DNA from: Meghimatium bilineatum
Lineage: Eukaryota > Mollusca > Gastropoda > Stylommatophora > Philomycidae
NCBI GenBank assembly: GCA_034231615.1
Contig: CM067317.1
Span: 15,140,710 to 15,204,709, forward strand
DNA: 64,000 bases
Reading direction: 5' to 3'
Numbering within the stretch: the first letter of the stretch is position 1; every line of letters starts with the position of its first letter. Below the pieces are notes generated by a model. It made no database searches. It was given only the letters and a program-made list of their open reading frames with translations, and was not told the origin of the DNA. The position numbers and the translations under genes are program-made. Of this stretch, positions 30,601 through 42,600 are shown in pieces.

Positions 30601-33600
30601 ATCTATACATATGTTTTCAGAAGGATAGAATGCATTCTGAAAGCTTGCAACTAATTCATTTATGAACGGCTCTATTTTAATTTTACCCTGTGCATCAGCT
30701 CCAGCCGCATGAAGCATTGATTGGTAAATCAATAAAAATTTGGTCCTGCTGAAAATTGATCCAAACCAGGGGCTACTTCTGTGTGTTTTTGTGGACCAAA
30801 AATCTTTTATGGAATGTTTGGGGTCCAAACCCATGTTTATCAGGGTGGCGAGAAACTTCATAAAAATATTTCGGTCGAGCGCAGTCCATTTTGAATAAGT
30901 AGAATATTTCCTTCGAGGTGTATTCATTTCCAATTTCTGCTGGGCATAAGAGTTTACATTGGCTATTAGATTGTCAATTATTGGTTCTGTCATCAAGGAT
31001 AGTAAACACTGGAGAGGTGAGGCATTTTCAGGAAGGCCAAGTTTGCAGCCAGAATGTATCTGTCTGAAGTGAGACACTCCTATACTCTCTCCTTCTAGGG
31101 CTTCACGCCACACAGCATCAGTCCTAGGCCTACCTTGTCGATCTGTGGAAGTATGATTCATAGGCCTACTTGTAGCATTAGTAGGCCTAGAAGTACCAGC
31201 TAAATCCTCTGAATCAGTAGATTCATCACTACTATTAGATGCTTCTTCAGAGGAACTAACATTACTTGATCTGATGCAAGCTGTTACATTTTTTATAAAA
31301 CCTACACCAGTTTGCTTTGGTTTCTTACCTTTCGACAAGTCACTAGGCCTATAATCACTATCGGAATCATCATTATCAGATTCACTAACTAGCAAGCTCT
31401 GAAACATAACCATAGCTTGTTCTGCACTGTATCTAGAAGAAGTGGGCGTTGCCATTTTTTTCAGAAATAAAAGTTACAGAATATGTCGATCACAAATCTT
31501 CTTGTACACACCACATGTGTTTCGGTACCGGTTGTAAAACGGAAGAGGATCTTTCCCGGATGTTCAGAGGTTAACATAAAAACTTGAACTGGGCAAAACG
31601 AAATATAACTGATCAATATATGATCGATCTAAGACGTTGATCAATCAAAGCCAGTATACTGGCGATTGGTCCTGTAGACCCACAGTATAAAGCCAGTATA
31701 CTGGCGATTGGTCCGGAAAGAGTTAAAATATTTGCAAAACCTTTTATCCATATTAGAAAATATACTGTTATAGTGTAAGTCTGTTAGAAATGTAATTTAT
31801 TTCAGAAGTTATCTACATTATGTAAAACTACCTTTCTCTAAAATAAAAAAATTTAATTGATTACTTACCGAGAATTTTAAACAAAAACATACATAATATT
31901 ATATGCGGCCCTCCAATAGCTTTACAATTTTCAATGCAGCCCTCTGCACAAAAAGTTTGCCCACCCCTGTCATACTGGATGTAGTTGTTCTGTATGCTCT
32001 ACTATGCTTGATAATCTCTACTACAATTGAATCCCTCTATATGCATCCTCTTATAACACATTTCTCTATTTAACCCCTTAGCTGCGGAGGTATTCTTAAG
32101 GATACAATGAAAAGCTGGCTGCTATTTTGCTGTGTTCCTCCTCTTCTTAGCTGCCAATGACAAAAATATGTCTGGAAGTTTATAATAAAGCACCCATATG
32201 AATTATTTGCCTGGAAAACTAAGAAGAAAAAGATTTCAGCCACATGGCGGCAGCCCCTCATCGTATCCTTAAGGATACCTCTGCAGCTAAGGGGTTGATA
32301 ACACACTTTTCAAAATTCCCAATTATATTTATTCTTTATTATTAGTACTATATATAACAAATTTCTGTTAATAAATACATGTTTCATTGTTTAACCTTTA
32401 GCAAGCCAGATTAAAAAATACGAAACGTCTCCCTGCCACCGGATTCTTTTTTGAAAATTTGCATTATTGATGGTGACTGTTTTGAAAATGTGATAATTTT
32501 TTGGTTGTTAGAGATATTTAAATAATATTTGCACATATAAATAAAGAATTGAATTATGCATAGGGTAGCCGGGGGTAAAGATGCGCTGGGGGCAAAGATT
32601 CGCAGTCGTTTTTTTCTGGAACTATGGGTTTTTCCCGCAAACCACGTGGCCACGCCGGACGCTAACATCCGTTTCTGTCGCACAATGAATTTTCATCGGT
32701 CACGGGCAGGTCATTTTTGAGCTATGGGGTAAATTCATTTTTTAACGTTCTCGATCTAACTTTTTTTCCACTTCTCACTCTTTGTCCTCTGTTATCATTA
32801 CTGTCATCTTATTTTACATATCTGAACTGAAAACTATATTGTATTGTTAAGTTATTAAGCATGTTACATTGTCAAGATAATTTTTGTTTGCATGATATTT
32901 TATATAAATTGTGAACAGTGTGATTTTGGGGTAACGCCGCGCACACTGATGGGGCAAACATGCGCTGCTGACTGACTGCGCATGTTTGCCCCAGTCACTT
33001 CTCCCTCATGTTGCCAAATATTTAAACCAATATTTTATTGTCACGTTATGTTTCTTTTTAGGAATTACAAACGGAAAATTGAGAAAATGATGCCACTGAC
33101 TGAAAATGAAGCAGTCGCTGCTATAGATGCACAATCTCCGCCAGTCATAGATGCACAATCTCCGCCAGTCATAGATGCACAATCTCCACCAGTCATAGAT
33201 GCACAATCTCCGCCAGTCATAGATGCACAATCTCCGCCAGTCATAGATGCACAATGTCCGCCAGTCATAGATGCACAATCTCCGCCAGTCATAGATGCAC
33301 AATCTCCGCCAGTCATAGATGCACAATCTCCGCCAGTCATAGATGCACAATCTCCGCCAGTCATAGATGCACAATCTCCGCTATTCATAGATGCACAATC
33401 TCCGCCAGTCATAGATGCATAATTACCGCCGGTCATAGTTGCACGATCTCTGCCTGTCATAGTTGTACGATCTCCGCTGATCATAGATGAACGACCTCCG
33501 CTATTCATAGATAGTTGAAATTATAGTCGAACGCTTTATAGAGCACCCCAACACGTTGTAATAGTTTTAAACGGATCTAAGCACTCAGTCTCTGTATTAA

Positions 33601-36600
33601 ATTAATTTTTCATATTTACTTTTTTTCATTATTTTTTCGTATTAAAGTTACATAAAGATACATATGCCTAGTCTTTGTGCTCTATTATCTTCCCACATTG
33701 TGACTGACTATGTTTAGATAGGAAGTGACGTTGTTATTTTGCTGGTTTTGTCAATTTTCCCATGATTTTGTAATTGTTTTTGCCTGCGCGTGTTTGCCCC
33801 AGAAATTGGGGCAAAGGTGGGATTATACTCATGTTCATAAAATCTCACTCTACGAACTAAACGTGATTGTATGTTGTAAATACCCTGACGATTGTTAGAT
33901 GGATGGATAAGCTACACACTGCTGCTAGTTTGGTCTCTCATAGTTAAGTCTATTTGTCATAATACGGAAAAATGTGAAAAACGCGCATCATTGCCCCCGG
34001 CTACCCTATATTGGTGTAATTTATGTACGTGTGTGTGTGTGATACCAGACGTATGAGAAAGTGGTAAAGACGTTTTTCACAAAAAACATATATTTTATAA
34101 CAAATAAAGAGGGAAAAAATAAGAAAAAAAAATAACTTACCTTACATATCGAATTCCTTGGCAACACTGTCAACTAAATCACGTAAATCTGTTGTATTTA
34201 TGTTCTTTCACTGCGAAATTATCAAAATATAGCCGGGGGAACTGTATAAAACATGTAGATTTGCAGTAAAATCGTTCTTTGAGCTTAGGCCTAGAGTTAT
34301 TTTTTCTGCCACTTCAAAATATTCGATATCAAACGTACAAGTCCCCAAACCAGCACGGCATTCTGTATATTCACTGCTGTGAAACTAAATAACCTAATAA
34401 TCCATGATTCAATCCACGATTCAATGTTATTTTATTCGAAATACGATGAAATAAAGGTCTGTAAAACCGATCCATCATCATGGCATCGTACCGGTGTACA
34501 GATGTGGTCAGATTAATTGCTCTTAAACTTTTACGAATAGCCAGCCATTCTCAAAAACGATCATGTCGGAAGTGGGGGATGTACCGGCTTCGATTGCGCA
34601 TGTCCCCAGCTATGTGCATGGAGTGTGGTACGTGTAAATCTCACGATAATCTCGCTGGGTGGGACGGCCCGCCATCAGCGCGCGCGGCCATTTTGTTTTT
34701 CGGCGGCTGGATATCATATCGGCTCGGTGAAGGTTAAGACCAAACTGTTATAAATAAATGGATCTTACTGTACTAGGACCGACTATGAAACCTCAGCCAG
34801 ACTTCTCATCCTGATACACAGATCCATTCAGTGAAGACAATATCACCATTTCTGGCATTATCTGCAATCAGTCGATCAATTTTTAGGATTGCTTTTCAAT
34901 TGTCCCAACTTTAATATCCCTGTCAAGGCAAATTATAACCTTGTGAAAGCTTGTCATGGTCTCATCAATTGCCATCAATTTTCTTCTGTTGGTAAGTTCG
35001 AGAATGTGATAACTTCTATTGTCATGTAAGAGTGTGCCATCTATGACATGCAGTGCCTAATTCTTGTACTAACAAAACATGATATCATAAAATGTGTATA
35101 AACTTTGGAAACTAAATTATCCTAATTGAAAGCTGCAAATTAAAAATAAAAACAGATGTAGCCCTACTTGAGAGTAAGCTCATAGTTGGTATGAGTTTTC
35201 AGGTCTCCAAAATTGTTTGCAGACTGTTGGAGGAAATGCCATACCTGTAAGATATGATAGCATGAAATTAGTCTTCAGAGACAATACATGGTAGATACAC
35301 TGGTGAGTCATTTCAGAGCACAGTAAGGGATACAGAATATCTACATCAAGTACATTGATGGTGGTTGAGGCTGTTAGTGCAACCCTTCATTGATTATTTG
35401 GACTTCTTCTCCACCTCATCTTCCTCTTCTTATTTTGCATTAGTTCGTCCCCTCCTGTAAAATAGCAGGATTTAATCTAAATATAGGAATATATAGGGTT
35501 ATAGCTTACATATTAGTTGTGATATCTGTGTCTTTTCATACAAAATTGAAAAACAAATTCCATGAGTCAATGACTACAACAATTATTGACTTATTGATTT
35601 ACCAGCTTGACAAGTTGGTTTAAGTGACGGTTTTAGTGGTTTTTGAGAAATAAAATGGTAACGTGTGTATTTTTTATAATAGTAATAATGTGGTGATGAT
35701 TTAATTTCTAATGTTATGGGCAGGCAGCTCATAGTCATAGGTCTCAACTAGTATGAATTTTCCATATTAATATAGATTTCAGCCCCCCTCCCCCCCCCCC
35801 CCCAAATATTAAAATAAAACCACAATTTAGAAAAAAAAATTATTTTAAAACAGGCCACTTGGTGTTAAATTTCCTAGTATTTATTACTAATACTGATGTT
35901 TTTATCTCACACTCATATTGAGAGGCAAAAAATAATAATTTTTTAATTTTAAAATTTTGTGGGAGTTTTTGTGTGTGTTAAATACAGACGTTTTTATTGA
36001 CATATTGAAATAAATTGTAAAAAATACATATTTATGAAAAACTAAGTTCAAATCTATGCCATAGCTCTTCTGACAAATGTACATGTTCCCCTCAGTTGTA
36101 GTGCAGTTATGTTGAGTGTGTTGTGTATGGTTGGAAGTGGTGGTAGTAATTCTTGTCGGATGTATATTAGTTTTGAGCACTGCAGTAAGAGATGTTCAAC
36201 AGTCTTCTTTTGTATGTTACAGTGTCTGCAGTTTGGTACGTGTAATGGATTTTTTCTGTTCATATGTTTATTAACGGGGGAGTGGCTTGTTCTTAGTTGA
36301 AATGTGAAACTCTGGATTATCCTCCCAAGTTGTTTTAGAGGGTCCATTGGGTTGGTTTTCTGTTGGTGTTCATACAGTAAGTGCCCAGTCTTTGAGTTGG
36401 CCCACTGTCCTAGCCATTCTTGTCTGTAATTGTTTCTTAGGATTTATTTGCATATTTGAAGAGAAATTTTGGGGGAAACTGAAGGACAGCTGCACATCTC
36501 GTAGATAGTTTATCAGCCATTTTATTTCCAGGGACCCATGCATGACTAGGTATCCATTGGAGGGTGAATTCTGTGCCATTATAGGTGAATAGCTGGTCAA

Positions 36601-39600
36601 TTTTTCTATTTATGTTGCAATCAGGAAGTGACTTTTTGTTCTCTAGGACCTGGAGTGCTGATTTTGAGATTATATCTTCAGGTGGAGCAGTTCCATTCTC
36701 GAAGCCCACAATGATTTGGTTCAAAGCTTTCTCGATTGCTATTGTCTCAACTGCGTAGTTAGAGCAGTAATAATGTGAAGTAAAAAGATGAAATATGTAT
36801 AACTATATAATTAGACAACTTGATCATGTTTTACTCCCAAAATGCTACATAAGACAGAATGGTGAATGTTATGAAAGGAATAGTTAATACTAGTGAACAA
36901 CTCGGTTTTCCAAAGCATTACATGCCCTGGTCATGCAGGGGTCAAAGGCAATGTAAGAGCAGACTCAATGGCAGACAATGATGTGGTTGATGAATAGATA
37001 AGACAGATCTAACAAGGGCAGTCATAGATTTACTACAGAGTAAAGAAGATGATGCTGGAGGGTGATAATCTACAAATACACAGACAGAAATGGGGATGAC
37101 CAGGCATCAGGGAAGAGTGTGCCTTCCTCATGACATAATCAACATATGACTGTGATTTTGAGTCAGAATACTCTTGGATGGCTGCTAGAATGGTGAGCTG
37201 AGCTTATATGTGAAGGCTCCATGTGCCATGACACTGGTTTCTAATAAATAATCAATAAAATTATAATGCTTACACAATGTGTAGCAAGCACTCACCTTAG
37301 TTCCACCAACACCCCCTGTTATGAGCTCATCTCTGATAGGATTGAAGAGCATGAAGAGTACTGACCTTAAATCAGCATTAACTGAGCATGTTTCAATAAA
37401 ATCTCTGTTGTATACCTGAGGTAATGACACTATATATTATTTTACATATGTCTACACACAAAAATCAAGACGTTTTAGTTTTGCTAAGACATAATTATCA
37501 ACTAAAAACACATTAAACAATCTGGACAAGAATAAATAATTGTCAAATGAGAAACTCTTGTCTTAGCCACTTGTGCTATGAAGCATTTATTTCAAGATGG
37601 ATGATGTCAATGAGGCTGAGAACGTACATATATAGAGAATGTCAGAAATAGGAGTATCTCAATCAACATCTGACTCGGACTTGAGTCTACATACACTGGG
37701 ATGGCTGCTGGAACAGAGGGTGGAGCACTTATGTAAATGCCCGACCTGCTGTTAAGCCAGTTTCTAATCAAGAATCAATCATGGGGAGCTAAAGTCTATG
37801 TTAATCCCATGGGGTTGTAGAATTTCTCTGATATTATAGATCCATTTACGCCTTGGTCTTCCTCTCGCTCTCATCCCGGATATTCTGCTGTTATACACTC
37901 TCAGCGAGAGACATTCAGGTTCAATTCTCCAAAAGAGAAAGTGTCATAAACAAAAGTGATAACTGATGGGACTGCAGTAAAACTGTTTGCCAATATTTAT
38001 TAATGGAAAATATGAAATAATATGTTTTACGGTTCTCAAAGCAGACTGACATGAGAAAAAATAGCTAACAGACATAATTAACAATTTGACCAAAAGGTTT
38101 TTATAAAGAATAATATACAGGACACATGGACAGCAAACAATAAAAACTAAAATGTCTGCAGTCTAGTCCATCTGTTGTAATATTATTTGTATTGATTTAT
38201 CTCCATATGTCCTGAATTTTTTCTTGATAAATACCTTTTGATTGAAACATGTATTCAGTATATTTTGTAAACTTCTAAATATATTTTGTATGTCATTCTG
38301 TTTTAAGAACATAATTTTAGAATGTACTAATTATTAATACCTAAACAGAATGTATTAATACCTAATTAATGTTCAATTGTGTTTTCCATTAATAATTAAC
38401 AAAATAAAAAGATGGATGAACAAACATTATCCCTTTTATACAAAAATACAAATAGGATTAAAGTCTTATATAACTATCTAGATTGATTGAATCTGGGAAA
38501 ATAACAAAGTACTGTAAGAGTCACCACCTCATACTTATTGTTAATGTCATATTTACATTATTTTTTAAAGCTATTTTTAAGCAAGCATAATAATAATAAT
38601 AATAAAAATAATAATAAAACCCATAACCCATCAGGATCATAAGGGTGTCACACTGGAGACATTAGCAGAAAAAGTCCTTCAAACACATCTGGTAGAAATT
38701 CTGAGGCGTGTAGAAAAATCATGTCCAGATCATTCCTTGATGTTATAAATCCAGAATTTTCTCCTTCCATAACTGACTGTTCTTTGAAAAATAATTTTAT
38801 AAAATGAGTCGTATCCCGCTACATTTCCAAAACAAACAAGATCTTGCCGCTTCACCAGTGCCAAAAGTGGTTTTTAATAACCTGTAAGTTTATTTATTTG
38901 CTGCCGGATGAATATATTTGTCTTGTGGATGTATATATGTTTTGTATAACTAATTATGAACAGACATCTTTAGCCCTTGTATTCAAATCTCTGAATCCTT
39001 ATTTCCATGTCTGCATTGACTTTCAAGCTTTCACATTCGTATAAAAGTATACTTAGCACTAGCAATCTGAATAGATTGACCTTTACTGTAATACTGATCT
39101 TACTTGTCCAAATTACACTCGACCTTACCAATGCAGTCATCCATCACTATCTTGAGTCTTAACTTAATTTCATTTCCTATGTATGAAAAAATGGAGTAGA
39201 ATGACAGCTGTGTTTATTGTTTGCCAATAAGCCAAGATTCAGAGAGGAGTTGGGCACTACCGAGTAACATTCTACCCATGGAAATGCTACATTGGAAGAA
39301 TGCATAGCTCAGTGATATTAAACTGGAGCTACACATATTCTGTTGGTGTTTATTTCTTAGCGCAACCAATTCTCCAGACACCCAGCTGAAAATGGATACC
39401 AGAACTTAAGACTGCATAGCAATCATATTCACTTCCCGAGCCACAGTGCAAATGTCCTGTCACTGACACTTTCATGAGCTGACATAATCTAAGCACATAT
39501 TAGGGCACACAGAGACATCATCACCAAATCCATAACTTCTCAGAGTTGTGCCACTCTGGAAACATCGACACAAAAATCCTGCCATGACTCTCTGTTCTCA

Positions 39601-42600
39601 ATTCCTTGTTTAAGTATGGAGAATTGTAATTGTCTTCCAGTTTTAACATTATCAAATCATACATTCTATTGCCCCTTCTTTTCCCACCCTCAACTGCCCC
39701 AACAGTTACAGTATCCCATCATATTCTAAACAGAATATGTTTAGGATATGATGGGATGATTGACGCATACTGGCTCTTAGTTATAGAATGAATTATCTTT
39801 AGCAATAAGGGAGATAGAAAACAAAACACATGAGTTAACTAGTCATAATTAAGTGGGAGGAACGGAGTAAACTCAAACAAAGAAGCTAAAGAGTTAAAAG
39901 TCTTTGACAAGCTCTGATTGTAATGTCCAACTTTTCTACAAACCTTCAAAGAGAAATCTTTTCCAAGAATAAAGTAGCAGTTGTACTTTTTTGCATACAC
40001 CATATTTGTAATGAGGCGGTACTCATATTTTGGAAAAGACAAGGCCCGATGAACTGTAGACAAAGAAATAATATTACTAAAGACAACATAAACAAGATAT
40101 TTCAAGTGGACTAACATTGTGGAGTATGTTGCTGAATTGCTAGAACAATGATCTAATAACCACAAGGTCTCTAGTTCAAACCATGGTTGGATTTTTATCT
40201 TTTGGAGGTACAATAAAAATCATTCCTGTACAAGTTGTAGTTATTTCTATAGCAAAGCCACCTTTATTTTCACTGCATATAAGAAGTCTACATGCTCTCC
40301 TTAACAGGAAAACAGTAACGGAAGGACTGATATCATCACACTCCTGGCAGACCCATAGATGCTCAGTACCTCTCAACAGATGTTGAAGATTTTGCACGTC
40401 TATAGTTCCTAATATGCATTGGTTTCTCATGAACCTAATTCATCTCATTTTTTTCCCTTCCCTAATTATCCAATGCATGATCACAAATTCCTGAAGTATC
40501 AATCATCAATAAACCTGTAACCCTTCAGGGTCGTAAGGGTACAACATTGGATGCTTTAGCACACAGAGTCCTCCAGAAATTTCTATGCTCAGCGATGCGG
40601 ATGAGTGAGGAAAAATCTTTTCCTGTCCATTCCTTGATGTGTGTCCATGCCTTTATTTGCCCTCCTCTGCTTTTTCCCCTTTGACAGTTCCCTACAGTAT
40701 TGTTTTTGACAAGGAAGCATGTCTACATACATGTCCAAATCATGCTAGTTTTTGTTGTTTCACTATTGAAAGCACTGGTAATTGTACACCTGCATACATT
40801 TCTACTTTATTTCTTATGTACAAATTGTTCTTATGTTTCCTATAGGAAATTTGTAGAATGTGTCTGTAACATTTTTACTCCTGAAGTATATCCACCACTG
40901 ATTTGTTCAATGCACTATTATCCTCCAGAAGCAATCCAGTATTGCTATCAAGTTATCACCTTTGTCAATATTGTAAGTACTTACAACAAGTGCTTTTGTA
41001 TCCAGCTTGTCAATATTGTAAGTACTCATGACAAGTGCTTTTGTATCCAGCTTGTCAATATTGTAAGTACTCACAACAAGTGCTTTTGTATCCAGCATGT
41101 CAATATTGTAAGTACTCACAACAAGTGCTTTTGTATCCAGCTTGTCAATATTGTAAGTACTCACAACAAGTGCTTTTGTACCAGCTTGTCAATATTGTAA
41201 GTACTCACAACAAGTGCTTTTGTATACAGCTTGTCAATATTGTAAGTACTCACAACAAGTGCTTTTGTATCCAGCTTGTCAATATTGTAAGTACTCACAA
41301 CAAGTGCTTTTGTATCCAGCTTGTCAATATTGTAAGTACTCACAACAAGTGCTTTTGTATCCAGCTTGTCAATATTGTAAGTACTCACAACAAGTGCTTT
41401 TGTATCCAGCTTGTCAATATTGTAAGTACTCACAACAAGTGCTTTTGTATCCAGCTTGTCAATATTGTAAGTACTCACAACAAGTGCTTTTGTATCCAGC
41501 ATGTGAATATTGTAAGTACTCACAACAAGTGCTTTTGTATCCAGCTTGTCAATATTGTAAGTACTCACAACAAGTGCTTTTGTATCCAGCTTATCACTAT
41601 TGTAAGTACTCACAACAAGTGCTTTTGTATCCAGCTTATCACTATTGTAAGTACTCACAACAAGTGCTTTTGTACCAGCTTGTCAATATTGTAAGTACTC
41701 ACAACAAGTGCTTTTGTATCCAGCTTGTCAATATTGTAAGTACTCACAACAAGTGCTTTTGTATCCAGCTTGTCAATATTGTAAGTACTCACAACAAGTG
41801 CTTTTGTATCCAGCATGTCAAAATTGTAAGTACTCACAACAAGTGCTTTTGTATCCAGCTTGTCAACTCACTCATCCTCATTAAACTTTAGATCAGAACC
41901 ATTTCTATATTAATACTTTAAAAAATGAACAAAAACATATAAAATAGTTGACATTCATTATGTGATTGTCAAAAATAATATTTTTAGTCTAAAATATATG
42001 ACTACAGGAAATGACCACTTATAGGAATATCCCATGGCGCTGGTTTCTAATCAAGAATCAAGGTTTATATTAACATGGTATGTCAAATCTTTAAAGACTT
42101 ATACAAATTTATGTTTATGTACCTCTAGCATCTACTGCATCCCGTTTCCATGTTGTGATGCCCTTGGTGTCCAGTATGATAAACTGTCTCATTCTTTCGT
42201 TGTAGGTAACTAAGAATATAAATACTCAATTAGCCACACACTATAACAACTTATTAAGTTTTCAAACCATAGATTTGTATTCACACTTTAACAACTTACC
42301 GGTATAAAGTTTTTCAAATCATCGATTTGTACTCACATTTTAACAACTTATAAAGTTTTCAAATCATAGATTTGTATTCATTATACTTTTTTTTTAAAAC
42401 AGCCAAAACAGTGATAGCCTCTACTCATTTCTGTTCTTACAGTTCTTTAAATATTTGAAAGACAGTCATAGAGTGTTCTTCAGTCATAGACTATCTATCT
42501 ATGTAATGTGTCCCTTTCAGAACATTCCTCACTGCCACTCTGTAAGTCTCTTTGTTCTGTGAAAGCTGTTCAGCTTCTTCTAGTTTCATGTACCAATCAT

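Larger units (their letters stand above)
28688..31722 (-). mobile_element. Complete piggyBac element (3035 bp)
   Basis: Both sides are TTAA (28684-28687 and 31723-31726). The terminal inverted repeats read CTCTTTCAGGACC at the left and, reverse-complemented, CTCTTTCCGGACC at the right, 12 of 13 identical. The transposase occupies the centre. The left 0.9 kb is non-coding and contains a ~400 bp direct duplication. The right end has two subterminal repeats. Confidence 0.92.
28591..31969. mobile_element. hAT MITE (~340 bp) split by the piggyBac element
   Basis: Ends CAAGGGTGGGCAAACT at the left and, reverse-complemented, CAGGGGTGGGCAAACT at the right, a typical hAT terminus. A perfect 8-bp target duplication TCATACTG flanks it (28583-28590 and 31970-31977). 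Removing the piggyBac leaves about 340 bp with no coding capacity. Confidence 0.9.
32563..34006. mobile_element. pogo-like DNA transposon with TA target site (1444 bp)
   Basis: Inverted ends start GGGTAGCCGGGGG on both sides and are flanked by TA (32561-32562, 34007-34008). The motif GGGGCAAANATGCGC recurs at both ends and internally. The only coding remnant is an N-terminal, pogo-type basic segment leading into a minisatellite. TA flanks and the NYKRK start suggest pogo/Tigger, but no catalytic domain remains, so the superfamily is inferred. Confidence 0.75.

Noticed and set aside
33006-33508. Minus-strand ORFs with CIYDWRRL or MTGGDCAS repeats
   Set aside because: Antisense frames of the 24-bp minisatellite, not genes.
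34480-34737. 85-codon ORF in the CpG-rich patch
   Set aside because: Composition explains the lack of stops. No domain, splice or family evidence.
40176-40430. Minus-strand ORF once considered as a WD40 exon between exons 2 and 3
   Set aside because: The segment at 39944-40053 fits phase and family order exactly. This ORF (VQNLQHLLRGTEHLWVCQEC) has no WD character and would break the join.
40700-41891. Several ORFs of 165-225 codons on both strands
   Set aside because: They are frames of the 45-bp minisatellite; a repeat unit divisible by three without stops stays open in several frames.
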